From Anastrepha obliqua (taxonomy: Eukaryota > Arthropoda > Insecta > Diptera > Tephritidae), in contig NC_072893.1 of assembly GCF_027943255.1 (NCBI RefSeq), positions 99,517,784-99,581,783 on the forward strand: DNA of 64,000 bases, written 5' to 3'. The position numbers and the translations under genes are program-made. Below, piece by piece: positions 22,900-35,159 of this stretch; position 1 is the first letter of the stretch, and the number at the start of each line of letters is the position of its first letter. The notes under the pieces were generated by a model, which saw only the letters and a program-made list of their open reading frames with translations, had not been told where the DNA came from and searched no databases.

Positions 22900-24188
22900 C
22901 GTTTGTGATGAATTCACCTCCCCTTAAAGATAACCGATGCAATATAGCCACAGGCGGAGCAACGAACCTAATGGTGGCCGTCGAAAAAAAGAGCCAAAGC
23001 AGACCCTACTTCAGTTGAAAAGACAGCAGCAAGGCCAGCAAAACTTCTGACGAGCTTCCTGAGCTCTGCCAATAAAGTTGAGGCAAACCAAATGGTACTA
23101 CCAACGCAAAATAAGAAGCTCAGAGATCTCGTCGGCAAATTGGGTTCTGAAATAGATGAGCTCATTCGTTTCTGTGAAAAAAAGGTGCAACATAATTAAG
23201 CTCTGGCATACGGAGCTAGTTATGCAAGTCGAGGCGGGAGAGGTCCAAACAACAGCCGACAGCCGCGTCATAGCCACACAAAGTTTACCACAAAGCGGTA
23301 AGCGATTCAGGGCTCAATCGAATCCCAAGGAAAACTCGCAATACCCTGAGAAGGTTACGCAGGCAAAACAAATGAGAGCTGCAGGCTCAGTGGAGAAACA
23401 AGAGCAATTAGTAAGGTCAACGCAAAAGGAGCAGGAGTGAACGAAAATTCGCAGGCAGAAGAAGGATAAAAAAGCAATAGCAATAAAACCAAGAGCAGAT
23501 GCCTTTATAATCGCATAAAAGTCTGACGGTATTTCCTATGCGGACATATTGAGGTAGTAAGATCCAACTCTGAGCTCAAGGAATTTAGCAAGGAGGTGAG
23601 AACGATTCGGCCAACACAGAAAGGACGTTTCCTTATAGAGTCAAAGCGCCGAAGTGAAGTCAATACCAAATATTAGGCTGTAATTGAAAAACACTCGCGA
23701 ACGTATCTACGGTCGATCTGCCTACCCGAACCCATATGGTCACAGTGCAGATTACAGAGCTAATATTGGAACTAAGTTCGACATACAAATTATTGGATGC
23801 CATGGCACATATCAAAAGGTCAGACAAAGGTGCGATAAAGAGTACTAGAGCAGTATATGGAGGTACGCACGCCGTTTAAATACAGCTTCTGGCAGAAGAT
23901 GCTAAGAGGACCCTAGCTCTGGGGCATTTAAGAGTTGGCTGGATAAGATATCGAGTCTCGGAAGTACTGCCGTCCAAACACTGCTATAGATGTTGGGGAT
24001 ATGGGCACGTTCCCACAGCCTGCAAGGAACCTGATCGCACTAAACAGTTCAAAAGATGCGATGAAGAAGGTCACAAAGCTGTATATTGCAGCAAAAAAGA
24101 GAAATGTTCATTATGCAAAGGCGCTCATGCAGCCGGAAGTGCAAAGTGTCCGTTTCACCAAGAGGTTGTTGGAACGCGAAGACCATGA
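22900..24188 (+). pseudogene. R1-type LINE ORF1 (Gag-like)
   Basis: Upstream part with an acid/lysine-rich coil (KLRDLVGKLGSEIDELI, about 23119-23170) and broken frames; then TRAVYGGTHAV, ALGHLRVGWIRYRVSEVLP (about 23916-23970) and three CCHC knuckles: CYRCWGYGHVPTAC, CDEEGHKAVYC and CSLCKGAHAAGSAKC (23993-24150). R1 ORF1 proteins bind element RNA. The frame ends CCATGA, so its TGA (24186-24188) overlaps the ATG of ORF2 (24185). Confidence 0.85.
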
Positions 24189-25860
24189 AACTACTGCAGC
24201 TTAATATCAACAACTGCAAAACGGCACAGGGCCTCTTAGACCTATTGGTAACGGAGAAAAGGATTGATGCGGTGCTGTTGTCGGAGCCGGTAGCGCTTAA
24301 AAACACGTTTGATTGGGCGGCAGATAAAAAGAACCTTGCTGCGATTGGGGTGACTAGAGACAAAATTGCTCAATGTAGTATGACGGCAGAATACGAGGGT
24401 TTCACCTGGGGTAAGGTACAAAACACCTACCTAGTGAGCTGCTACGCCCCACCTCGCTGGTCAATCGAACAATTTGAAAAATGCTGTCACTTATGGAAAC
24501 AGATTTGAGCGAAACGACCAACAGAAGACTTCAACGCTTGGTCTGCCACATGGGGAAGTAAAAACACTAACGCAAGAGGAAGGGCTACCAAAGAAGCATT
24601 CGCGAGCATGAATATGGTACTTATGAACGATCCCGGCCGCGGTTTGCTAACCTTTATAGCAGGTGTCTGGCTGAAGGAATGTTCCCCAAGTGTTGGAAAA
24701 AACAGCGGTTAGTCCTTCTGTTGAAGCCCGGTACGCAACCTGACCAACCGACACCGTACACTATTGGAAAGGTTTTTGAACGCATAATAAGTGAGCGATT
24801 ACAAGAACATTCCATACGCCGCTCCAGTATGGTCAGGAGGACGAACGAGACGTTGAAAAGAGTTACTGCAAGCTGACAGTATCTGATGATCCCATCTGCG
24901 TTATAGCGAGTAAAGTTCCCCTCGATATACGAGCAGAAGAACATAAGCGACTGTATCACTCACGTGCACAAACCAACATCTTAAAATAAAATAACCGAGC
25001 GCGAACGTACAATGGCAAAGTGGCAAAATAGAGGGGTTCAAAGGACGATGGATGTATAAGTTGATACCCAAACTAGATGTATGGATAAGCAGAAAGCACG
25101 GACTACTATCTAATCCAAATCCTTAGCGGACATGGTGGCTTTCTTGCGTACCTCCACCGTTTTAATCTAGCAGATAATTCGACCTGCCCAGAGTGCCACA
25201 GCGAAGATGAAAGTGCAGAACACGTGACTTTTCACTGCGCCAGATTTTTTGAAGAGCGCTTCGAGCTCGCAAAAGTCCTCGGCGTCGTCCCCTCAACGCA
25301 AATGCTGAACTCGAAAGAGAAATGCTGCAGAGAAACAGTTTGCAGCAAGGTATTTATAAAACTGCGAAATTTACAATGGGGGCGCATAGCGGAAGTAAAG
25401 GGAATGCGACCGATATAGAATGCCCAACAGATGCCCAGATGCGTTACAAAGAAGTCATTTTTAAACAGATCTCCTGTGGGGGTGACTGTATTCAGGAACA
25501 GACTACAATCACGAACACGTGAGGTAAAGCCTCAAGACGAAACCAAACAGACGACAAGTCGATATTGAGTAACGTTTTTGCAATGGTGTCAAACCGATGG
25601 CTGCTATCGATAGCGTATAACCCCAATGTGCAATTAAGAGAGGAACAAGGACGCAGGTACCTGGTGTGTCTAAAAGGCAAAAACACGTCTCCACCGTGAT
25701 AAAAGTGCTTTTATCAGTCCCAGGGTGGGATCGGCCGAGAGGGGAGGAATGTTGTAGTGTTAGTGGGAGCACGCCCCACATACCACTGGTGTGACGACAC
25801 CTTTGATGATGTTTCTGACATTTTCGATTTTAACCTCCTCTGCAAAAAAAAAAAAAACAG
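24185..25860 (+). pseudogene. R1-type LINE ORF2 with internal deletion
   Basis: Begins MKLLQLNINNCKTAQGLLDL, the start of an R1 apurinic-type endonuclease, with AVLLSEPVA, VSCYAPPRWSIEQFE and DFNAWSATWGSKNTNARGR (catalytic DFN, about 24520). After 24655 most of the RT is missing: only VWLKEGMFPKCWKKQRLVLLL and KPGTQPDQPT then VFERIISERLQEH remain, and the chain jumps to LDVWISRKHGLLSN, CPECHSEDESAEHVTFHCARF (C-terminal finger, about 25188-25245). It ends with a run of A at 25844. Duplicated at 28719-30394. Confidence 0.85.
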
Positions 25861-25865
25861 AAGTA

Positions 25866-26245
25866 CTTCACCTTGTCAGAGAGCACCAACGGAGCGCCCG
25901 CTATTGAGGGGAGAAAAACTCTAGGTATTTTATTCTTCAGAGAATATAACGAAAGGCCGCAATTTCCGGCCCAGTTCACAACTAGATTCAGATAACCCTG
26001 CATCAATTTCATCAGAGTATCTAAAAACTTACCTCTGATTTTCGATTTTAACTAGTAAGTAAGTAAGTACAGGACATTCACAGAGGTGTTGTACCAACTC
26101 AAGTTCTTCCTCATCTTCACACCTTTTGCAGAAGTAATTGTAAGGTACACCCATTCTACTGGCTATGGTACCAATAGAGCGTGCCCCGTTATAACACCTG
26201 TGAGTACGCTGGTAGTTGATCTGTTGAATCCAAGCGCACAAGCAT
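25866..26245 (-). pseudogene. LINE fragments, scrambled order
   Basis: Minus strand 26245-26029 shows RTHRCYNGARSIGTIASRMG and CKRCEDEEELELVQHLCECP, a LINE C-terminal finger. Downstream on the same strand (26012-25866) lies an earlier RT piece, NLVVNWAGNCGLSLYSLKNK and SDKVKYF. The order is the reverse of an intact LINE, so these are separate or rearranged pieces. Repeated at 30400-30779. Confidence 0.75.
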
Positions 26246-26399
26246 ACCTTCTATTGGTTTCCGCGATTGCGCTCAAGTCAATCGAAGTGCACATTTCGTT
26301 AAGAGGGGTGCCCTCTACCACTGAGTACCTTTCCTCGCACACTCATCCCCTATTTCGTTTCCCTCCACTAGAGCGACCTCCCGCATTCTTTAACATATC

Positions 26400-27396
26400 T
26401 TGAATCGATGCGCACTGAGGCCAGTGTCTTGGTAACTGCTTGACTAGCAACAAAAATGGTAAGGTTTACTGGTTTACTTTCTTAACACTTTCCTCGATGA
26501 TACTTGGATTCGTTCGATAGGGTCAGTATTACTTTTCTATAGACGATAACTGAAAATTCGGTACATTATACCTTCCAGTGAACAAATAGTTCAGCCGCTT
26601 GAGGTCGCGCACTTAGTGAGTTGCCTTAACGCTAATTGCATGAGCCCGCTGATAGTCGCAACTATCTTGATCCTCTTCTTGCTCAGCCAGAGATCTTTGC
26701 CGTTTCCCTTATCCCTTGCACGGCCTCTCACTATGCTCAAATCGATGGGATGGACCTCTTCGTTTAGACTTTTTATCAGTGAAATGGTGGTTTCGGCCTC
26801 CATTAGTGGAGGTGTAATCAACACCCTCGCGGTCGTTCGGAAGGATACATCCTTGTACTACATCTAACTTGCCTCCTGTACATAGTTCTCCAAGGCTGCG
26901 AATGCAAGTTGTAAGAAACTCCAAGCACTTTTTGTTGCTTCATCCCATAACCGTGACTCCCTTGTAATAAACACTCCCGTAATAAACACTCCAATTTACA
27001 CTGCTAAAATACGTCCCAGATCGGCTGAGTTTAACAATCCTGTTGATGATTGACGACTCTTAATGATTCATTATCATGATTGATTATATGTTGTTGTTGT
27101 TGCCATTGCCGTTACCGTTGATTTTGTTCTAACAACTTTACGGCTTAAAGCGGTAAAACTAGCAGTTGTCAATTTCATCGATCGACAGGTTGTGACTAAA
27201 GAAAGAGCTGTGTTAGATGAGTGGGTATCAAAAGATATGTGAAGAGAGTGTACCTTCGGGTAGAGCCGGGTACCTTCGCATGCACATGTAAAGTACGAAG
27301 GAGTAAATTCTGGGCGTTATAGTATCCAGAATACAATTGCGTCAGGGTACCTCGGGTCTCAAGAGGAGGTTGATACATGTATACGATATAATATAA
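26400..27396. other. Unassigned sequence in duplicated unit
   Basis: Contains minus-strand open frames at 26591-26924 (LIKSLNEEVHPIDLSIVRGR and neighbours) that could be LINE ORF1 coding, but I cannot confirm this, and a short (GTT)n tract near 27093. Repeated at 30934-31930. Confidence 0.35.
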
Positions 27397-27898
27397 TCTA
27401 TAATATAAAAATAAGTCGGGTTTTCCTTCCTAACGCTATAACTCCAGAACGCACAAACCGACTTCCACGGTTTTGCATTCATTGGAAAGATCTCGGGCTA
27501 CGTGAGGTTTATAGTATGAACTCTGCTCAATTGATTTTATGTGACATTTATTATGCGCACGTTCTTTCAAACGCTAACTTAAAACCGGTATTGTGTTCAC
27601 TGTGAAATTGTGAAATTGAGGTTAAAGTTATTCATTTACTAACAGTTCAATTGGAAACCATCAAATCAATCACATATATGTCAAAGTCGGGACAGACGTT
27701 TAGCGTTCATCCGATTCAATCAGACAAAGCTACGATCTGAGGACTATATACACTTGCGTGATGCTATTCATTCAGATGGTAATGTTCAGAATATTGGACG
27801 CCTGACGATTCTCCCATCATTTTATACCGGAAACCCACGCCTGATGCACGAATACGCTCAAGACGCTATAACGTACGAGCGAAATTATGGAACTCCGG
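27397..27898 (+). mobile_element. Helitron 5' end, cut by the duplication
   Basis: Starts TCTATAATATAAAAATAAG, a canonical Helitron 5' end following an A. It holds the CGCTATAACTCCAGAACGCA leader and the start of a Rep frame ending GTPD, broken off at 27898 where unit B begins. Confidence 0.88.
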
Positions 27899-30800
27899 CA
27901 AAACAATGAGAGCTGCAGGCTCAGTGGAGAAACAAGAGCAATTAGTAAGGTCAACGCAAAAGGAGCAGGAGTGAACGAAAATTCGCAGGCAGAAGAAGGA
28001 TAAAAAAGCAATAGCAATAAAACCAAGAGCAGATGCCTTTATAATCGCATAAAAGTCTGACGGTATTTCCTATGCGGACATATTGAGGTAGTAAGATCCA
28101 ACTCTGAGCTCAAGGAATTTAGCAAGGAGGTGAGAACGATTCGGCCAACACAGAAAGGACGTTTCCTTATAGAGTCAAAGCGCCGAAGTGAAGTCAATAC
28201 CAAATATTAGGCTGTAATTGAAAAACACTCGCGAACGTATCTACGGTCGATCTGCCTACCCGAACCCATATGGTCACAGTGCAGATTACAGAGCTAATAT
28301 TGGAACTAAGTTCGACATACAAATTATTGGATGCCATGGCACATATCAAAAGGTCAGACAAAGGTGCGATAAAGAGTACTAGAGCAGTATATGGAGGTAC
28401 GCACGCCGTTTAAATACAGCTTCTGGCAGAAGATGCTAAGAGGACCCTAGCTCTGGGGCATTTAAGAGTTGGCTGGATAAGATATCGAGTCTCGGAAGTA
28501 CTGCCGTCCAAACACTGCTATAGATGTTGGGGATATGGGCACGTTCCCACAGCCTGCAAGGAACCTGATCGCACTAAACAGTTCAAAAGATGCGATGAAG
28601 AAGGTCACAAAGCTGTATATTGCAGCAAAAAAGAGAAATGTTCATTATGCAAAGGCGCTCATGCAGCCGGAAGTGCAAAGTGTCCGTTTCACCAAGAGGT
28701 TGTTGGAACGCGAAGACCATGAAACTACTGCAGCTTAATATCAACAACTGCAAAACGGCACAGGGCCTCTTAGACCTATTGGTAACGGAGAAAAGGATTG
28801 ATGCGGTGCTGTTGTCGGAGCCGGTAGCGCTTAAAAACACGTTTGATTGGGCGGCAGATAAAAAGAACCTTGCTGCGATTGGGGTGACTAGAGACAAAAT
28901 TGCTCAATGTAGTATGACGGCAGAATACGAGGGTTTCACCTGGGGTAAGGTACAAAACACCTACCTAGTGAGCTGCTACGCCCCACCTCGCTGGTCAATC
29001 GAACAATTTGAAAAATGCTGTCACTTATGGAAACAGATTTGAGCGAAACGACCAACAGAAGACTTCAACGCTTGGTCTGCCACATGGGGAAGTAAAAACA
29101 CTAACGCAAGAGGAAGGGCTACCAAAGAAGCATTCGCGAGCATGAATATGGTACTTATGAACGATCCCGGCCGCGGTTTGCTAACCTTTATAGCAGGTGT
29201 CTGGCTGAAGGAATGTTCCCCAAGTGTTGGAAAAAACAGCGGTTAGTCCTTCTGTTGAAGCCCGGTACGCAACCTGACCAACCGACACCGTACACTATTG
29301 GAAAGGTTTTTGAACGCATAATAAGTGAGCGATTACAAGAACATTCCATACGCCGCTCCAGTATGGTCAGGAGGACGAACGAGACGTTGAAAAGAGTTAC
29401 TGCAAGCTGACAGTATCTGATGATCCCATCTGCGTTATAGCGAGTAAAGTTCCCCTCGATATACGAGCAGAAGAACATAAGCGACTGTATCACTCACGTG
29501 CACAAACCAACATCTTAAAATAAAATAACCGAGCGCGAACGTACAATAGCAAAGTGGCAAAATAGAGGGGTTCAAAGGACGATGGATGTATAAGTTGATA
29601 CCCAAACTAGATGTATGGATAAGCAGAAAGCACGGACTACTATCTAATCCAAATCCTTAGCGGACATGGTGGCTTTCTTGCGTACCTCCACCGTTTTAAT
29701 CTAGCAGATAATTCGACCTGCCCAGAGTGCCACAGCGAAGATGAAAGTGCAGAACACGTGACTTTTCACTGCGCCAGATTTTTTGAAGAGCGCTTCGAGC
29801 TCGCAAAAGTCCTCGGCGTCGTCCCCTCAACGCAAATGCTGAACTCGAAAGAGAAATGCTGCAGAGAAACAGTTTGCAGCAAGGTATTTATAAAACTGCG
29901 AAATTTACAATGGGGGCGCATAGCGGAAGTAAAGGGAATGCGACCGATATAGAATGCCCAACAGATGCCCAGATGCGTTACAAAGAAGTCATTTTTAAAC
30001 AGATCTCCTGTGGGGGTGACTGTATTCAGGAACAGACTACAATCACGAACACGTGAGGTAAAGCCTCAAGACGAAACCAAACAGACGACAAGTCGATATT
30101 GAGTAACGTTTTTGCAATGGTGTCAAACCGATGGCTGCTATCGATAGCGTATAACCCCAATGTGCAATTAAGAGAGGAACAAGGACGCAGGTACCTGGTG
30201 TGTCTAAAAGGCAAAAACACGTCTCCACCGTGATAAAAGTGCTTTTATCAGTCCCAGGGTGGGATCGGCCGAGAGGGGAGGAATGTTGTAGTGTTAGTGG
30301 GAGCACGCCCCACATACCACTGGTGTGACGACACCTTTGATGATGTTTCTGACATTTTCGATTTTAACCTCCTCTGCAAAAAAAAAAAAAACAGAAGTAC
30401 TTCACCTTGTCAGAGAGCACCAACGGAGCGCCCGCTATTGAGGGGAGAAAAACTCTAGGTATTTTATTCTTCAGAGAATATAACGAAAGGCCGCAATTTC
30501 CGGCCCAGTTCACAACTAGATTCAGATAACCCTGCATCAATTTCATCAGAGTATCTAAAAACTTACCTCTGATTTTCGATTTTAACTAGTAAGTAAGTAA
30601 GTACAGGACATTCACAGAGGTGTTGTACCAACTCAAGTTCTTCCTCATCTTCACACCTTTTGCAGAAGTAATTGTAAGGTACACCCATTCTACTGGCTAT
30701 GGTACCAATAGAGCGTGCCCCGTTATAACACCTGTGAGTACGCTGGTAGTTGATCTGTTGAATCCAAGCGCACAAGCATACCTTCTATTGGTTTCCGCGA

Positions 30801-32432
30801 TTGCGCTCAAGTCAATCGAAGTGCACATTTCGTTAAGAGGGGTGCCCTCTACCACTGAGTACCTTTCCTCGCACACTCATCCCCTATTTCGTTTCCCTCC
30901 ACTAGAGCGACCTCCCGCATTCTTTAACATATCTTGAATCGATGCGCACTGAGGCCAGTGTCTTGGTAACTGCTTGACTAGCAACAAAAATGGTAAGGTT
31001 TACTGGTTTACTTTCTTAACACTTTCCTCGATGATACTTGGATTCGTTCGATAGGGTCAGTATTACTTTTCTATAGACGATAACTGAAAATTCGGTACAT
31101 TATACCTTCCAGTGAACAAATAGTTCAGCCGCTTGAGGTCGCGCACTTAGTGAGTTGCCTTAACGCTAATTGCATGAGCCCGCTGATAGTCGCAACTATC
31201 TTGATCCTCTTCTTGCTCAGCCAGAGATCTTTGCCGTTTCCCTTATCCCTTGCACGGCCTCTCACTATGCTCAAATCGATGGGATGGACCTCTTCGTTTA
31301 GACTTTTTATCAGTGAAATGGTGGTTTCGGCCTCCATTAGTGGAGGTGTAATCAACACCCTCGCGGTCGTTCGGAAGGATACATCCTTGTACTACATCTA
31401 ACTTGCCTCCTGTACATAGTTCTCCAAGGCTGCGAATGCAAGTTGTAAGAAACTCCAAGCACTTTTTGTTGCTTCATCCCATAACCGTGACTCCCTTGTA
31501 ATAAACACTCCCGTAATAAACACTCCAATTTACACTGCTAAAATACGTCCCAGATCGGCTGAGTTTAACAATCCTGTTGATGATTGACGACTCTTAATGA
31601 TTCATTATCATGATTGATTATATGTTGTTGTTGTTGCCATTGCCGTTACCGTTGATTTTGTTCTAACAACTTTACGGCTTAAAGCGGTAAAACTAGCAGT
31701 TGTCAATTTCATCGATCGACAGGTTGTGACTAAAGAAAGAGCTGTGTTAGATGAGTGGGTATCAAAAGATATGTGAAGAGAGTGTACCTTCGGGTAGAGC
31801 CGGGTACCTTCGCATGCACATGTAAAGTACGAAGGAGTAAATTCTGGGCGTTATAGTATCCAGAATACAATTGCGTCAGGGTACCTCGGGTCTCAAGAGG
31901 AGGTTGATACATGTATACGATATAATATAATCTATAATATAAAAATAAGTCGGGTTTTCCTTCCTAACGCTATAACTCCAGAACGCACAAACCGACTTCC
32001 ACGGTTTTGCATTCATTGGAAAGATCTCGGGCTACGTGAGGTTTATAGTATGAACTCTGCTCAATTGATTTTATGTGACATTTATTATGCGCACGTTCTT
32101 TCAAACGCTAACTTAAAACCGGTATTGTGTTCACTGTGAAATTGTGAAATTGAGGTTAAAGTTATTCATTTACTAACAGTTCAATTGGAAACCATCAAAT
32201 CAATCACATATATGTCAAAGTCGGGACAGACGTTTAGCGTTCATCCGATTCAATCAGACAAAGCTACGATCTGAGGACTATATACACTTGCGTGATGCTA
32301 TTCATTCAGATGGTAATGTTCAGAATATTGGACGCCTGACGATTCTCCCATCATTTTATACCGGAAACCCACGCCTGATGCACGAATACGCTCAAGACGC
32401 TATAACGTACGAGCGAAATTATGGAACTCCGG
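27899..32432 (+). repeat. Tandem duplication, unit B (4534 bp)
   Basis: Near-identical second copy of 23364-27898. Contents repeat in order: R1 ORF1 finger end and ORF2 (to 30394), scrambled LINE pieces (30400-30779), unassigned sequence and Helitron start (31931). Its right edge is where the Helitron continues. Confidence 0.95.
28535..30394 (+). pseudogene. R1-type LINE, second copy within unit B
   Basis: Same content as in unit A: ORF1 knuckles (CYRCWGYGHVPTAC at about 28527), ORF2 start overlapping at ATGA (28719), endonuclease DFN region, large RT deletion and the C-terminal finger CPECHSEDESAEHVTFHC (about 29722). Stops are shared with unit A, so it was already dead when duplicated. Confidence 0.88.
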
Positions 32433-32683
32433 ATTTATTTATTACGTTCACATGCAATCCGAAGTTGATGGAAATTGGACGTGAGTTGGACCCGGGCCAA
32501 AAACCGCTAGATCCCCATGACGTAATCGCCAGAGTATTTCAGCAAAAACTCAAGGTTATGATGGATGTGCTTACTAAGTATCGAGTTTTTGGTGACACAT
32601 GTTGTTATATGTACTCGGTAGAATTGCAGGAGCGTGGCCTACCGCATGCGCATATCCTAATTTGGTTGCTGAACAAACAGTAA
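32288..32683 (+). pseudogene. Helitron Rep (HUH) domain fragment
   Basis: LTILPSFYTGNPRLMHEYAQ, YGTPDLFITFTCNPKLMEI, DPHDVIARVFQQKLKVMMD and finally GLPHAHILIWL, whose HxH is the metal-binding motif of Rep nucleases that nick and rejoin single-stranded DNA in rolling-circle transposition. The upstream zinc-finger and the tyrosine motif that should follow are missing, and the frame ends at 32683. Confidence 0.9.
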
Positions 32684-32774
32684 TTCCCCGTGGAACGCCT
32701 GTAGATGAAATGAATGCTTGCCTGAAGGCATCACCTTTGTGGAATGACGTAAAACATTATCGCTAACCACTATT

Positions 32775-33423
32775 ATGAGAGTTCAACTTCAAAATGATCA
32801 AAGTGCTGCACAATTTTCCAAACAATTGTTAGCTGTTGGAAATGGAAAAGTCCCAGTTGATGCGACAGCTGGATTAATTACTCTGACCAAAGACTTTTGC
32901 CGATTTGTAGACTCTCAATTAACTCTTATTGAAAATGTTTTCCCAAACATTAGTGAGAATCATCAGACGTATGCTTGGTTAAGTTAACGAGCAATTCTCG
33001 CCGCAAAGAATAATGATGTACACCCACTGAATTTCACCGGTGAAAAGACTTATGCCAAATTTGATTGAGGCAACCATTATTAACGAAAAGTGCGCAGGTG
33101 AAAATGTATGTATGCCTCGATTGCAATTTCCGGTTCGCCTTGAGTTCGCAATGACAATTAACAAGTCGCAAGGCCAATCGCTTAGTTTTTGCGGGATAAA
33201 TTTAGAAAATCATTGTTTTTCACATGGCCAGCTATACGTTGCGTGTTCACGAGTTAGGAAACCATCCGCTTTGTGTGTGTTAACGTCATACCAAAGAACA
33301 AAAATGTGGTTTACCAAAGAGCACTTCAATGAAACGGATAACGCTTCGATTCAGTACTTACTTTGTATTCACCTTCATTTTTTACTTAGAGAAGTTCAAC
33401 TAAATTACACTTCATTTTTGTAA
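32775..33423 (+). pseudogene. Helitron PIF1-like helicase, C-terminal part
   Basis: A piece with AAQFSKQLLAVGNGKVPVD and ITLTKDFCRFVDS, then after a stop near 32985 and a shift, CAGENVCMPRLQFPVRLEFA, TINKSQGQSLSFCGI and HGQLYVACSRVRKPSALCVL, the terminal motifs of PIF1-type helicases. The Walker motifs are missing. Confidence 0.9.
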
Positions 33424-33529
33424 TCGAAATGAAAACAAAAAAAATGTTCTTCATCTTTTAATCCCCAAACAAAATGTTACCAAAAAAGAAGCCATCTGGT
33501 GGCGAAACGGAGTTCGCCGGGCTTGCTAG

Positions 33530-34352
33530 TAAACTTATATGTATATGTATGTGTAATTACTCTAGATTTAAACGTAACTTAACAAAACTTAAGAGCAACT
33601 TGGGAAATGATAAGTATGTAGAAATGAATACTCCAGCCATAAGCAACTTAGAGAGCTTCTGATTTTGGATTATAAAGTTACTTAAATTACTATCCGTAAA
33701 CTGAGAACGGTAGGAGAATTATTCTACCATATGGTCATTTTCTTTTTAATTCTATAAGTCTTCAAAAATGTTCATATGATATTATTTTTTTGCTACTACA
33801 TATGCAGTATGTGCTAAGTAATTAGGTCCGGGCTACCAGGCTCCACCATTAATGTGTATCTTTTAAAAGTATTGTGTAACATTGTATTGTTTGTTGAGGG
33901 AGAAAAGGAGATCAGGTTTATGGTTAGGATCGAGTATCAGGAGATATTTGGTTAGGAGTATTTATCGAGCTTTATGAAACTGAAAAAAAACACATAAGTA
34001 GATTGAGTGAAGTCCTAAATCCACAAAATATTAATTTTCATATTTGTGTAATTTATAAAACGTTTCCATGTTTTCAAACTGCACGCAGTCTTTCGGGCTG
34101 CCATATTTACATGTTGCTGTAATAACTTACCGTTATGTAAACAATGAAATTAAGACTCTTGTTATTTTCTTGCGCTTTTGTAACTTAAGAATGCAATTAC
34201 AGAATAAATAAATAAAATATGTTTTCAAGTCTAAATTTATATTATGTTTTAGTCAATTTAAAAATATTTTTAATGTGTGCGCAGATTTTATTGGCTATGT
34301 ATATGTATATATGTACATATCTATATACTTATATGTTTATGCATGAACTCGC
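33530..34352. other. No recognised feature
   Basis: AT-rich spacer between the Helitron and the piggyBac end. No gene recognised; TATATGTATATATGTACATAT microsatellite-like stretch near 34301. Confidence 0.4.
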
Positions 34353-34784
34353 TTAACCCTTCGTTGGGCACCCGGCTAGACGTTTTTCGACTTACTAAAA
34401 TTTAATTTTCGATCGATTTATGGATATAACCTTTTAAAAAAGATCCTCGAAAGGGACGAAAAAAATAATTTAAACAGTTACATTTTCGGCTGGGCACCTC
34501 GGGTCTGGGTGCAACCCTATACAAATGTATGGAAATATGATGCATTTTGACTATTCTACCTGTTTTTTTACTTTCTCATGGTAAATCTACATTTAAACTA
34601 TATGTTACAATCATTTAGCTTTCCTGCACATACATACATATGCAGACCGTTGTTTGTGTAACTGGCTGTATTATGCTGCGTCGTTTCTATTTATCAGCCA
34701 GTCAGCAAGTAAACGTTCAACACATAACACGTTAGAGCCAAATAAAAAGTGATTTACGCGCAAAATAATGCATCATAATGGACG

Positions 34785-35099
34785 ATGAGCGGTAGCCGGA
34801 TGAGATAGTGCGTGACTACTATTAGAAATTCAGAGAGAATGTCGGTTCGAATCTCGGTGAAAGACCAAAATGAAGAAAAGTTTTTTCTAATAGCGGTCGC
34901 CCCTCGGCAGGCAATGGCAAACTTTCGAGTGTATTTCTGTCACGAAAAAACTCCTTATACAAATATCAACCGTTCGGAGTCGGCTTGAAACTGTAGGTCA
35001 CGCCATTTGTGGAACAACATCAAAATTAGAAGGAGGAGCTCGGCCAAACAACCAAAATGGGCTTACGTGCCCATTATATATATATATATAATGTGCGGT
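34785..35099 (+). mobile_element. tRNA-derived SINE, diverged copy in piggyBac
   Basis: Head AGCCGGATGAGATAGTGCG, B box GGTTCGAATCTCGG and the usual body to GCTTACGTGCCCATTATATA. Flanked by ATGAGCGGT (34785-34793) and ATGTGCGGT (35091-35099), a 9-bp duplication with one change. The first bases of the usual head are absent. Confidence 0.83.
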
Positions 35100-35159
35100 G
35101 AAGTGGAGTTCATTTACAACACCAGATTACGTGGAAACAATCTGAGTGTTGATTAATAT

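Larger units (their letters stand above)
23364..27898 (+). repeat. Tandem duplication, unit A (4535 bp)
   Basis: Sequence from CAAAACAAATGAGAGCTG to GGAACTCCGG is repeated directly as 27899-32432 at an offset of 4534. I see one indel (CAAAACAAATG versus CAAAACAATG at the start) and one substitution (ACAATGGCAAAG at 25011 versus ACAATAGCAAAG). Unit A holds the end of an R1 ORF1, a shortened ORF2, other LINE pieces and the first 502 bp of a Helitron. Confidence 0.95.
31931..33529 (+). mobile_element. Helitron with intact ends and deleted centre
   Basis: 1599 bp. 5' end TCTATAATATAAAA after an A; 3' end GCTTGCTAG before a T, preceded by an 18-bp hairpin with GGCGAA/TTCGCC arms (33501-33518). 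CTAG and A/T insertion are Helitron hallmarks. Rep and helicase pieces are inside but most of the helicase is missing, so it is non-autonomous. Confidence 0.92.

Noticed and set aside
24049..24363. Minus-strand 104-codon frame over the R1 ORF1/ORF2 junction (also at 28583)
   Set aside because: It is the reverse of zinc knuckles and endonuclease coding and has no motif of its own.
23364..32432. CRISPR or satellite array
   Set aside because: Only two long units exist and their contents are transposons; no short spaced repeats occur anywhere in the window.
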